Positions 54,559 to 63,363 of a stretch of 64,000 nucleotides of DNA are shown one piece after another. Made by a program: the position numbers and the translations under genes. The notes under the pieces are model-generated. The model was given only the letters and a program-made list of their open reading frames with translations, did not search any database and had not been told where the DNA came from. The number at the start of each line of letters is the position of its first letter. Positions within the stretch are counted from its first letter, which is position 1. The DNA is taken from assembly GCA_029027825.1 (NCBI GenBank), contig CP093399.1, positions 2,418,001-2,482,000 on the forward strand. The letters run 5' to 3'. Origin of the DNA: Rs1 sp029027825. Lineage in GTDB: Bacteria; Pseudomonadota; Gammaproteobacteria; Pseudomonadales; Balneatricaceae.

Positions 54559-55470
54559 ATGCTTACAGATAACCCTATCATTTCAGCCGTCGACATCAAT
54601 GGACTCAGTGTTGATTTCGGGGGGAGCAAGATCCTCGCTGCTAGAGTTATCGAGGGCTGTGTCGATCAGTATTTACAAGTTGCCACCCAAGGCGATGCTC
54701 CTATCGAGCAGCAAATTTCGGTGATCATCCAGCTACTCGAGAAATTATCGCTCACTGGAGATGATAAAGTCGCCATCGCCGTCGCCGGAAGAGTGACTGC
54801 ACAGGGAAATTGGTTGGCAGTTAACGCACAGACATTGTCTCAAGTTGACTGCATTCCCATCGGGGATATTTTGCAACAGCGGTTACAGAGAAAGATTGCA
54901 GTTAAGAATGATGCGCTAGCCGCTCTGCTCGGCGAGTCTGCACTAGGCGCGGCTAAAGCAGATGCGCGATGTGCCTACATTACCGTGTCGACGGGAGTCG
55001 GTGGTGCGATCATTCTCAACGGCGTCCCGGTTACTTCAGATAGCGGGATTGCCGGACATATTGGCTTTACCACATCCCGCTATGCCAGCAGTCAATGTGG
55101 CAGCGGACGTTTCGGCACGGTAGAAAGCATCGCCTCCGGCCGGGCGATCACCGCGACAGCCAAGGCACTTGGGCACAATATCAACGACGCAAAACAAGTG
55201 TTTAATGCCCATATCAATCACCAGTTATGGGCGACAGAGATCATTCAAACCTCTGCGGCAGCGATTGCCGAACTCTGTGCAAATTTACAGTCCATCTTTG
55301 GCCTAGATATTATAGTAATCGGCGGTGGAGTCGGCTTAGCTCCAGGCTATTTAGCGCTGGTGCAACAGTCCTTAGCTTGCGAGCCTGATATTTTTCAAGT
55401 CAAGCTGGTCCGCGCTCAACTCGGCCAATACTCTGCTATTTATGGCAATTTGCTGGAGAGTAATCACTGA
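54559..55470 (+). CDS. nanK: ROK-family kinase, probable N-acetylmannosamine kinase
   Basis: A 303-residue sugar kinase. The N-terminal phosphate loop is VDFGGSKILAARV (about 20-32), the sugar-binding region is VKNDALAALLGE (about 115-126), and STGVGGAIILNG follows. The ROK zinc site (CxCGxxGC) is reduced to QCGSGRFGTVE, with one Cys only, so zinc is probably not bound. Beside nanE it most likely phosphorylates ManNAc. Convergent with the ABC genes, 20 bp apart. Confidence 0.87.
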   Translation: MLTDNPIISAVDINGLSVDFGGSKILAARVIEGCVDQYLQVATQGDAPIEQQISVIIQLLEKLSLTGDDKVAIAVAGRVTAQGNWLAVNAQTLSQVDCIPIGDILQQRLQRKIAVKNDALAALLGESALGAAKADARCAYITVSTGVGGAIILNGVPVTSDSGIAGHIGFTTSRYASSQCGSGRFGTVESIASGRAITATAKALGHNINDAKQVFNAHINHQLWATEIIQTSAAAIAELCANLQSIFGLDIIVIGGGVGLAPGYLALVQQSLACEPDIFQVKLVRAQLGQYSAIYGNLLESNH

Positions 55471-55490
55471 GCATCAACCTCCTAGCTGCT

Positions 55491-56495
55491 TCAATTTACC
55501 GCAATGAGATGACAGGCAACTTGATGATCAGTGCCGCCACTGCCCTGTTGTTGCAAGACTGGCATCTCTACTGCACATTTAGCGATCGCTTTAGGACAAC
55601 GTGGATGAAAAGCGCAACCCGATGGTGGATAAATAGGACTAGGCACATCACCTTCCAACACTATACGTTGCGTTTTTATATCTAAATCAGCCACTGGGAT
55701 GGCGGATAACAGCGCTTGTGTGTAGGGGTGCAAGGTGTTTGCATACAAGTCCTCAGCGTCGGCGAGTTCGACAATTTTTCCTAAATACATCACCGCTATT
55801 CGATCACATATGTATTCCGTGACACTCAAATCATGAGTAATGAACAGGTAAGTAAGATTTCTCTGTTGACGCAAGTCGAGCAGTAGCTCTAGCACTTGCG
55901 CTTGAATTGATACGTCTAGGGCACTGACCGCCTCATCGCAGACAATAAACTCTGGGTCGACCAGCAAAGCTCTGGCAATGCCTATTCTTTGACGCTGCCC
56001 ACCGGAAAACTCATGTGGGTATCTATCCATATACTCGCGCCGTAAATTTACCGCCTCCAGCAAATCCCCGACCCTTTTACGCCGCTCAGCTTTGGATTTA
56101 ACGCCATATAACTTCAATGGATCTTCTAGTGAGCCAAAGATGGTAAAGGCCGGATTTAAAGAGGAATGGGGGTCTTGAAAGACAATTTGTAAATTTTTAC
56201 GGTGTTTAATCATTTGCTGAGAGTTCAACTGACAAAGGTTCACCACCTGCGATTGCTGATGGTATTCAACCGCCCCTGCACTGGGCTTAATCAGCTGTAA
56301 AATAGCTTTGCCTAAGGTGGTTTTACCACAGCCACTCTCCCCGACTAAGCCTAACACTTCTCCCCGATAGATTTGTAAATCTACGCCATCAACCGCTTTG
56401 ACATGCGCGACTATTTTTTTAAATATACCCTCGCGCACCGGAAAATATAACTGCAATTTTTTAATTTCAATAAGTACTGATTTTTCTGCATTCAT
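55491..56495 (-). CDS. peptide/nickel-type ABC transporter ATPase (OppF/DppF-like)
   Basis: A 334-residue ATPase. Walker A is GESGCGKTTLGKA (about 53-65), signature FSGGQRQRIGIAR, Walker B FIVCDEAVSALD. The C-terminal oligopeptide/dipeptide extension with CAFHPRCPKAIAKC (about 300-313) is present; its four Cys may hold iron-sulphur as in DppD/F relatives. The start MNAEKSVLIE at 56495 is chosen because it begins 2 nt before the end of the next gene. In this locus it probably powers sialic acid import. Confidence 0.9.
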   Translation of the reverse strand: MNAEKSVLIEIKKLQLYFPVREGIFKKIVAHVKAVDGVDLQIYRGEVLGLVGESGCGKTTLGKAILQLIKPSAGAVEYHQQSQVVNLCQLNSQQMIKHRKNLQIVFQDPHSSLNPAFTIFGSLEDPLKLYGVKSKAERRKRVGDLLEAVNLRREYMDRYPHEFSGGQRQRIGIARALLVDPEFIVCDEAVSALDVSIQAQVLELLLDLRQQRNLTYLFITHDLSVTEYICDRIAVMYLGKIVELADAEDLYANTLHPYTQALLSAIPVADLDIKTQRIVLEGDVPSPIYPPSGCAFHPRCPKAIAKCAVEMPVLQQQGSGGTDHQVACHLIAVN

Positions 56496-56496
56496 C

Positions 56497-57492
56497 CTAC
56501 ACAATCTCCTCATAGCGACGACAGATAATGCGATGACTAGCACTAATATTTCGCTCGATTTGGGCTTCATTACACAATGGGGTAGCGTATTCGCAGCGCG
56601 GTGCAAAAGAGCAACCTTTAGGTCTGTCGTAAGGGTCTGGAGTTGATCCTTGGATGGCTTTTATTCGCTGCTGCTTGCCACGTCCAAGCACTGGGATAGA
56701 ATTAAGCAATGCGCGCGTATATGGATGACTGGGGCGGCGCAACACATCATCGACTGTTCCCGCTTCGACGATACGACCCATATACATCACCGCCACTTCA
56801 TCAGCCAATTCAGCCACCACTCCCATATCGTGGGTAATGAGCATAATACCGGTCTGCTGTTGGCTTTTTAACTTGTCCATCAGCTGAAAAATTTGCGCTT
56901 GAATGGTCACATCCAAAGCGGTTGTCGGCTCATCGGCAATCAGCACTTTAGGCTGACAGGACATGGCAATAGCGATCATCACTCGCTGTCGCATCCCCCC
57001 AGAAAATTGATGTGGATATTCATTTATTCTTTTTTCAGGATTGGGAATCCCCATCTCTCTTAACAAATCAATAGATTTTGCAACGATTTGTCGACGACTT
57101 AAATCTGTGTGGTACTGCAAGCTCTCCGCTATTTGAAAACCGACTGTATACACCGGATTCAAAGCGGTCATTGGGTCTTGAAAGATCATGGCAATTTCTG
57201 CACCACGAATATTGCGTATTTGCCGGCCATCTCTTGGCAATTGATCGAGCCGCACTTCCCCCGCCTCACAGAAATAGCTAATACTGCCACTCTCGATTCG
57301 CGACAATTTTGGCAGCAACTGCATGATCGAAGATGCCGTTACCGATTTCCCACAACCGCTTTCACCGACAATACACAAGGTTTGGCCCTTTTTTATATCA
57401 AAAGACACGCCATTTAAGGCTTTATTGCAGCGATTGTTGGTATAAAAATAGGTTTTAAGATCTCTGACACTGAGTGCTATTTCATTGCTCAT
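56497..57492 (-). CDS. peptide/nickel-type ABC transporter ATPase (OppD/DppD-like)
   Basis: A 331-residue ATPase paired with the previous one. Walker A GESGCGKSVTASS, signature FSGGMRQRVMIA, Walker B VLIADEPTTALD, and the Cys-containing tail GCSFAPRCEYATPLC. The ATG at 57492 (MSNEIALSV) lies 4 nt past the oppC stop; an upstream in-frame start adds 15 unlike residues. Confidence 0.9.
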   Translation of the reverse strand: MSNEIALSVRDLKTYFYTNNRCNKALNGVSFDIKKGQTLCIVGESGCGKSVTASSIMQLLPKLSRIESGSISYFCEAGEVRLDQLPRDGRQIRNIRGAEIAMIFQDPMTALNPVYTVGFQIAESLQYHTDLSRRQIVAKSIDLLREMGIPNPEKRINEYPHQFSGGMRQRVMIAIAMSCQPKVLIADEPTTALDVTIQAQIFQLMDKLKSQQQTGIMLITHDMGVVAELADEVAVMYMGRIVEAGTVDDVLRRPSHPYTRALLNSIPVLGRGKQQRIKAIQGSTPDPYDRPKGCSFAPRCEYATPLCNEAQIERNISASHRIICRRYEEIV

Positions 57493-57496
57493 CCGG

Positions 57497-58411
57497 CTAT
57501 CCCTGCTGCGTAGGGTCGGCTGAATCTCGCAATCCATCGCCCAGAAAATTAATACTCATCACAAACAGTGAAATAATCGCCCCGACAGGTAGCCACATCC
57601 ACCAGTTATTTTGCAGTACCCGCAAATCTTGAGCGACAATCAAAATATTTCCCCAAGTCGGTATATTAAGCGGCACTCCCAAGCCCAAAAAGCTCAGTCC
57701 GGCCTCCGCCAAAATAAACATAGCGGTGGTCAGAGTAATATTGACCGCAATTGGCCCGAGGGCATTGGGCAGAATATGTTTGTAGCAAATCCCAAACGTG
57801 GAGATACCAAAGCTTTGTAAAGCCTGCACATACTCTTCCTCGCGCAGTGACAAAATACAGGCTCGGGTTAATCGGTACATTGCGCCCCACCCGGTCAGTA
57901 CAAAAATCAGCATTAGATTGAGCAGGCTCTGCCCGACAATAGACACCAGCAACAAGACCAAAATAATCTGCGGAAAAGCCATAAACACTTCCGATATCCG
58001 CAGCATCACTACATCTACCCAGCCGCCTTTGTAACCGGCATAACAGCCGATGCAGACCCCGATTATCGCCGCAATTAGCGCACTGCCTAAACCAACTAGA
58101 ATAGAGACACGCCCGCCATACATCACCCGGGCAAAAACATCTCTGCCGGTTTTATCGGTACCAAACCAATGCTCAGCGGAAGGCGCTTACAACATTGCTC
58201 TTAGGTTGATTTTTGCAGGGTCATGATCTGTTAAAAAGGGCGCAAAAACTGCGCTGCCTAAAATCAATAAAAACACCAGTAAACCTAACATCGCCAAGCG
58301 ATTGGCAAACAGTTTTCGCAGCGCTCGATTGCCTTTTTGATTACCTAGCAGGCCCGCTTCTTCCAGGGCCAATATTTTGTCGAATTTTCTATCTAATGCA
58401 CTTTTACTCAT
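57497..58411 (-). pseudogene. oppC-type permease with one in-frame stop
   Basis: The complete frame spans 304 sense codons and reads as an OppC/DppC permease: N-terminal domain with a helix (about 35-57; RLAMLGLLVFLLILGSAVFAPFL), then GTDKTGRDVFARV and five further helices with the EAA-like segment QALQSFGISTFGICYKHILPNALG. A TAA at 58189-58187 falls between INLRAML and APSAEHWFGTD, a region that is otherwise colinear with relatives, where a single base change from CAA or AAA would explain it. Without readthrough or restart at GTG 58126 the permease is truncated and the transporter inactive. Confidence 0.88.
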
Positions 58412-58421
58412 ATATCACCCG

Positions 58422-59381
58422 CTATTCTAATCGCACGCGAGGGTCGACTAACGCTGTCAACACATCAATTATTAGGCTGGCCATCAACACCGCAAACACC
58501 GAAAACAAGGCGATCATCATCACCAGCGGGTAATCTTGCCCCCGCACTGCAGCGATAAATTCATTGCCAATTCCCGGCCACTGGAAGACTTGTTCGATAA
58601 TTACTGAGCCACCGATTAAAGTGGGGAGCCTAAAGCCGATTAAAACAATCACCGGAGTCAGTGCCACTCTAAAACCGTGCACTAAGATAACTCGCCACTG
58701 TGGCAAACCTTTGGCACGTGCAGTTTTAATGAATTCACGGGAGAGCGAGTCGAGCATCGCCGAACGGGAGTAGCGCATCACGCCTGCGGTCATCATTAAT
58801 GAGAGCACTAAACCTGGCAATACTAAGTGCGGCAATCGATCCCAAAAGGTTTCATAACCTGGCAGCAATCGCCCACCAACCGGCAACCAATGCAAGTGCA
58901 GTGCAAAAAACAACAGCGCTATCAAGCCAAAAAAGAACTCAGGAATGGAGATACCCAACATGCCGACAACCGAGAGCGAGCTGTCACTCCAGCTACCTTT
59001 TTTCAGGGCGCTAAGTACACCCAAAGCACAACCTAAAAGACTAGAAAAGAGAATCGCAATAAATGACAGTTCCAGCGTAGCTGGCAATCGATCAAAGACA
59101 ATATCAGCAATGGGCACACCACCGGCTAAAGAATGGCCGAAGTCACCTACCAGCACATTGGATAGCCAAATGCCGTAGCGCTCTAAGAAAGGCTTATCTA
59201 AGCCGAATGTTTGTCGCAACTCGAGGAGCTGTTCTGGTGAAATTCTGTTAGCTTGCTCAGGGCTAATCATGTGTGATACTGCATCACCGGGGGTTAGCTC
59301 TAGGCCTAGATAGACTAAAAAGCTAATAAACAAGAGCATGGGGAGCACGACTAAAAGCCGCCGAATAATAAAAGTCAGCAT
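58422..59381 (-). CDS. peptide/nickel-type ABC transporter permease (OppB/DppB-like)
   Basis: A 319-residue inner-membrane protein with six helices. Typical marks are the start TFIIRRLLVVLPMLLFISFLVY, ELRQTFGLDKPFLERYG (about 52-68), the GDFGHS loop, SRSAMLDSLSREFIKTARAKGL (EAA region, about 208-229) and QVFQWPGIGNEF near the end. The frame is intact. It precedes oppC by 10 bp. Confidence 0.92.
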   Translation of the reverse strand: MLTFIIRRLLVVLPMLLFISFLVYLGLELTPGDAVSHMISPEQANRISPEQLLELRQTFGLDKPFLERYGIWLSNVLVGDFGHSLAGGVPIADIVFDRLPATLELSFIAILFSSLLGCALGVLSALKKGSWSDSSLSVVGMLGISIPEFFFGLIALLFFALHLHWLPVGGRLLPGYETFWDRLPHLVLPGLVLSLMMTAGVMRYSRSAMLDSLSREFIKTARAKGLPQWRVILVHGFRVALTPVIVLIGFRLPTLIGGSVIIEQVFQWPGIGNEFIAAVRGQDYPLVMMIALFSVFAVLMASLIIDVLTALVDPRVRLE

Positions 59382-59939
59382 ACTAACGGTCCATAGCTTG
59401 AGACTTTTGTAAGATAAACAGAGGGCGAAACGAAGTTGAAAACAGTTTTATCGACCATCATAAAAGGGTATTAAGCTTTTTATATTACCCAGTTACGGTC
59501 TAGCTACAGAGCAGAACAGCTGCTACTTAGCGCTAGTTTTGTCTGGTCTGGTCTGGTCTGATTTTGTCTTCATCGCGCTGCTCACAAATTCGTACAAAGG
59601 TCTCAATATTTAAAATATATTATTGTTGTTTTATATCTTTGAATCAGTAACTTCACTACCGTACTTGACTCAATATTGTTATTCTACAGCGATTCTAAAA
59701 TAACCACTGATCAAGTCCTGTATCTTACTGTGGACTTACTTTGGGCGCCTGCCAAACACTGGGACAAGAACGTACAGACTAGCAGGTTTTAGCATTGATC
59801 TTTCAACCTCAACCTCAATCTAAATCAATCTCGGCGCTATCACTGTTGACGATTGCTGTCTGTAGAGCCCTCACTTAAATACACTAGCCCCTACTGCTCA
59901 GGGGATAGTGACAGCGCGAGGCAAAAGGCACTTACAATA
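59382..59939. other. intergenic with degenerate MITE copy F
   Basis: No gene. From 59638 to about 59712 the text TTGAATCAGTAACTTCACT...TTCTACAGCGATTCTAAAA is a decayed copy of the MITE left half. A TCTGG tandem (59540-59560) lies before it. No terminator was seen after the binding-protein gene. Confidence 0.6.
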
Positions 59940-61550
59940 TTAAGGCTTATTCGCGTAATTATTCACTCTCAGAGAGCGGGTATAAGGTATGTCGGCCGCG
60001 ATCACTTTCATATGCTGCATATCTTCAAGTGCTTTGACGTCGCCCACAGATTTTGTAAAACCAAAGTCTAAACGACCAGCTGCTGCATTTTTCAAGACAT
60101 TAGCGTCGTTTTGTCCACTGGGAAAAGCGACCAACTCATCGATTTTAGCAATCCCTGCATGATAGTTTTTAAACGGCGTAAATCTAACGAAATCATTCAT
60201 CTGAACTTCTTCGATTTTATATGGGCCTGAACCAATAGGCTTCTGCCAATAGGAATGTTGCTGAAATTCCAAGGGATTAACTTCCTGCAACAAGTGCTTG
60301 GGCAGTGGTGCGAACTGGCTAAAGGTCAACAACATGTTTGGATCTAAACTGGTAAATTTAATAGATAATTTATTAGCTTCAACAGTCAGACCTGAGATAC
60401 TGGTTGCACTGCCTGATTTAAAGGCTTGAGCCCCCTCGATAGAATCAAAAGTATTGGCGAATACCGCGTTAATACCGGGTACTTTTAGCGCGGTTTCAAT
60501 TGACCATACAATGTCAGCCACAGTTAAGGCATGATTATCATGCCATTTCAAATTGTCTTTTAAAGTAAATGAGACTCCCATACCATCGGCAGCCACCGTA
60601 TAGTCAGCAGCCATCTGCCCCTTAGTAGGAACTAACGAGCCATCTGCGGTCAATAAATGATCAAAACCTACTTTAGACTGCACAAATAAGCCAGGATTTA
60701 ACCAGGGATGCTCAAAGAACTGGCTGGGAGCAGTATTAGTATAAGCGACCCGCTTACCTTTTTTATCCGCCTCCACTGTCCAGTTTAAGATACCCCAATC
60801 ATAATTAAACTGCTCATTGCCATACTTGCCGCCATTGCGCTTTAACCTATCACTTTGATAGACAAATAATTGTTGGTAGTAGAGAGGGATATCGGTGAGT
60901 TGCTGATTCTCGTATTTTTGAAAATCGGCAAAGGCTTGCTTTTGCGCGCTCACTTCAACACTGCCATTGATGCGACTAATTAATTTATCCAGTTCTTCGG
61001 TACCTGCGGTGTAAGAGCTCTTACCCATTTGGTAACCGTTGTAGTACTCTTGCAATGCCAGCGCGGCTTTAGCTCCGTAGGCGATATCCCAGGTGACGGC
61101 ACTAGTATTAGAACCAACTTTAGGCAGTTTTCCTAATTGCGCACCCACATCACCTTCAAGTTTGCGATAGGTCATTTTGATCCCAACGTCTTGTAGATAC
61201 GCCTGCATCGCCACCATCAAATCAGCAGTCAACTGGTCGCCGTAATAATAGACGACATCCAAGGTTTGTTCGCTATTCCAACCCGCAGCTTTCAACAGTG
61301 CACGCGCTTTTTTCGGATCGTAACTGTAGCTATTTAAACCGCTGGTTTTCCAGGCACCATTGGGGATCATTGAGTCGGCAGCAATGGCCTTACCCTCAAA
61401 TAGCGTTTCAGTAATAGTATCCATATCAATTGCATAGGCTATCGCCTGGCGCACACGCACATCCGATAATTGATTGGGGGTTACAGCTAGCGCAGCTGAA
61501 GCGGTGATTTGCAGGGCGGTAGCTAGTGCTACTCCTATATATTTATTCAT
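59940..61550 (-). CDS. circularly permuted SBP_bac_5 substrate-binding protein
   Basis: A 536-residue periplasmic binding protein of the OppA/DppA class whose two halves are in reversed order. After a signal peptide (1-22) residues 27-258 read like the C-terminal half of the family: LSDVRVRQAIAYAIDMD (28-44), SYDPKKARALLKAAGW (76-91), then ELDKLI...AFADFQKYENQQLTDIPLYY, normally near the end. Residues about 263-536 then read like the N-terminal half: KDNLKWHDNHALTVADIVWS (331-350), KPIGSGPYKIEE (437-448), GRLDFGFTK, ending RSLRVNNYANKP, which in an ordinary protein would continue into the segment now at 26. Total length is normal. It lies 558 bp upstream of oppB on the same strand. Probably binds sialic acid. 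Confidence 0.9.
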   Translation of the reverse strand: MNKYIGVALATALQITASAALAVTPNQLSDVRVRQAIAYAIDMDTITETLFEGKAIAADSMIPNGAWKTSGLNSYSYDPKKARALLKAAGWNSEQTLDVVYYYGDQLTADLMVAMQAYLQDVGIKMTYRKLEGDVGAQLGKLPKVGSNTSAVTWDIAYGAKAALALQEYYNGYQMGKSSYTAGTEELDKLISRINGSVEVSAQKQAFADFQKYENQQLTDIPLYYQQLFVYQSDRLKRNGGKYGNEQFNYDWGILNWTVEADKKGKRVAYTNTAPSQFFEHPWLNPGLFVQSKVGFDHLLTADGSLVPTKGQMAADYTVAADGMGVSFTLKDNLKWHDNHALTVADIVWSIETALKVPGINAVFANTFDSIEGAQAFKSGSATSISGLTVEANKLSIKFTSLDPNMLLTFSQFAPLPKHLLQEVNPLEFQQHSYWQKPIGSGPYKIEEVQMNDFVRFTPFKNYHAGIAKIDELVAFPSGQNDANVLKNAAAGRLDFGFTKSVGDVKALEDMQHMKVIAADIPYTRSLRVNNYANKP

Positions 61551-61601
61551 TTTTATATTCCTTTTTTATTAAAATAAATGGAGCAACACTTGACCATTAT
61601 A

Positions 61602-62297
61602 TTACTGGTCTAAGGCCTGTCGAAAGTAAGCACCATAATTTCTGGTCAGGTGCTTAGTAAGTGCCGCCACGGCTTTGTCTGGCTCTTTATCAATGATAGC
61701 CCTAACTATTTGTCGGTGCTCTTCATTGCCCGCTTTACTTTTTTCAGCAAAGTTTTCTAACATCGGTCGACTTTTCATTAATTGCTTTACAAACGTTTCG
61801 TGCAAGGCAATAAAAATTGGGTTTCCTGGAATTTCGGCCAGTATTCGGTGAAAACTAACATCTGCATCTTGGTATTGCTGGGGATCATTTAACGCCGCTT
61901 CACAGCGTTCGATAGCCTCCACCATTCGCCCAATATGAGCATTAGTTGCATGCTCAACCGCGTAGCGAATCATACTTGTCTCCAAAAAAAGCCGCGCCTG
62001 CTCTAAGTGCGCCTTACCTTCGCTACCTTGAAAGAAGTATTTGGCGGTCTCCCCCACACTGCCCATTAGTTTATCTAAAGTGGGCGCAATGACTCGCGGC
62101 CTCTTACCTTTCGGGTTCTCCGTTAATCCCATACTCTGTAAAATGGTCAGGGCTTCACGCACTACATTTCTACCGACCTCAAAGCGCTCGCAAAGCTCGC
62201 GCTCAGAGGGAAGCATATTCCCTGGAGCCAAACTGCCAGTATGAATTTCCTTAGCGATTTGCGCTGATATATAAGCAGCCGACATGTTTTCCTTCAT
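61602..62297 (-). CDS. GntR-family (FCD) regulator, NanR-like
   Basis: A 231-residue repressor with a winged helix (about 8-75; LPSERELCERFEVGRNVVREAL) and an FCD domain with metal ligands in DADVSFHRILAEI (about 143-155), NEEHRQIVRAI and a later His. It is divergent from nanA and upstream of the binding protein, so it likely controls both arms in response to a sialic acid. E. coli NanR belongs to the same subfamily. GGAAGAGG lies before the ATG. Confidence 0.88.
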   Translation of the reverse strand: MKENMSAAYISAQIAKEIHTGSLAPGNMLPSERELCERFEVGRNVVREALTILQSMGLTENPKGKRPRVIAPTLDKLMGSVGETAKYFFQGSEGKAHLEQARLFLETSMIRYAVEHATNAHIGRMVEAIERCEAALNDPQQYQDADVSFHRILAEIPGNPIFIALHETFVKQLMKSRPMLENFAEKSKAGNEEHRQIVRAIIDKEPDKAVAALTKHLTRNYGAYFRQALDQ

Positions 62298-62317
62298 AAA
62301 ACCTCTTCCTATAAATA

Positions 62318-62409
62318 AACCATAATATATTTTTTGTGTCTAGTTTTTTTGATTTGGTTTACTAAATATATTTTATGGTTGACAAAATTCAAATATTTGC
62401 TGATATTAT
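62318..62409 (+). promoter_or_regulatory. nanA promoter with inverted-repeat operator
   Basis: AACCATAATATATTT (62318-62332) and AAATATATTTTATGGTT (62364-62380) form an inverted pair with two extra T in the right arm. The right arm runs into TTGACA (62379-62384), followed after 19 bp by TATTAT (62404-62409). A repressor on the arms would cover the -35, and the adjacent GntR protein is the likely binder. Confidence 0.6.
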
Positions 62410-62472
62410 ATAACAAATTCTTACGAATCTAATAATTTGTTTAGACAATCACCGCTCTTTTAGAGGCTTATA

Positions 62473-63363
62473 ATGAATATATCAGGTAATATTTTCGCCG
62501 CGATGCTAACTCCTTTTAGCGAAAATGAAGACTTAGATCTTAATCGCATAGCACCACTGGTTGATTACATTTTAGACAGTCAAGTAGATGGACTTTACGT
62601 TGGCGGAAGTAGCGGCGAGGGTATGTTGCAGAACACTCAAGAGCGCAGTGCGGTGTTAAAAGAAGTCGCCGCTTGTGCTGATCGTAGATGCACCCTTATT
62701 GCACATGTAGGCGCCACATCCACCAGAGAAGCAACGGCACTGGCCAAGGTTGCCCGCGACAATAATTACGCCGCTATCTCGGCGGTCCCCCCCTATTACT
62801 ATAAACACTCATTTGCAGCGATCGCAGAGTATTACCGCACCTTGGCTGACGAGAGTGGTCTACCATTAATTATCTACAATATCCCAGTACTCAGCGGTAA
62901 CGATATTTCCAGCGAAAAGTTATTAGAACTGATGCAAGATAGTCGAATTATTGGAGTTAAGTTTACCGCTCCTGACTTATTTCAATTTGCCCAAATGCGC
63001 ATCCAAGCCCCCGATAAGTCGTTTTATTTCGGCACCGACGAAATGTACTTGAGCGCTGCAGCCATTGGCGCTGACGGTGGAATCGGAAGCACTTACAACC
63101 TGATCGGTGATTTTTATGTAGATATCCAAAAAGCTCTAGACAATGGCGATCTTGTGGCCGCTAGAACTCTGCAAAATAAAGCCAATAGCCTTGTGCAAAT
63201 TCTATTAGAAACCGGTGTCATTCCCGGCTTAAAGCATGCTTTAAATTATCTGGGTGTACCTGTAGGCGTCTGTCGCAAACCATTCCTTAAACCTAGCTCA
63301 GCATCAGTTTTAAAATTAGAAGCGTGGATAAAAGAACATCTCAACTCTAGCCTGAATTTGTGA
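62473..63363 (+). CDS. nanA: N-acetylneuraminate lyase
   Basis: A 296-residue DapA-superfamily aldolase that splits sialic acid into ManNAc and pyruvate. NanA-specific text: GGSSGEGMLQNTQER (about 44-58), the YNIPVLSG Tyr region (about 136-143), Schiff-base Lys in GVKFTAPD (about 163-170), YFGTDEMYLSAAAIGADGGIG (positions about 185-205) and CRKPFLKP near the end. GAGG precedes the ATG. The last codons and the stop come from MITE copy E, so the natural C-terminus was changed by the insertion. Confidence 0.94.
   Translation: MNISGNIFAAMLTPFSENEDLDLNRIAPLVDYILDSQVDGLYVGGSSGEGMLQNTQERSAVLKEVAACADRRCTLIAHVGATSTREATALAKVARDNNYAAISAVPPYYYKHSFAAIAEYYRTLADESGLPLIIYNIPVLSGNDISSEKLLELMQDSRIIGVKFTAPDLFQFAQMRIQAPDKSFYFGTDEMYLSAAAIGADGGIGSTYNLIGDFYVDIQKALDNGDLVAARTLQNKANSLVQILLETGVIPGLKHALNYLGVPVGVCRKPFLKPSSASVLKLEAWIKEHLNSSLNL

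Noticed and set aside
33860..58189. Stop codon reassignment as an explanation for the in-frame stops
   Set aside because: All three stop codons occur inside broken frames (TAA and TAG in ycgN, TGA in the parE-like gene, TAA in oppC), yet they also terminate the intact genes normally, so reassignment does not fit.
59940..61550. Misassembly as the cause of the permuted binding protein
   Set aside because: A single uninterrupted frame of normal length with its own signal peptide, ribosome region and stop would not arise from a random join.
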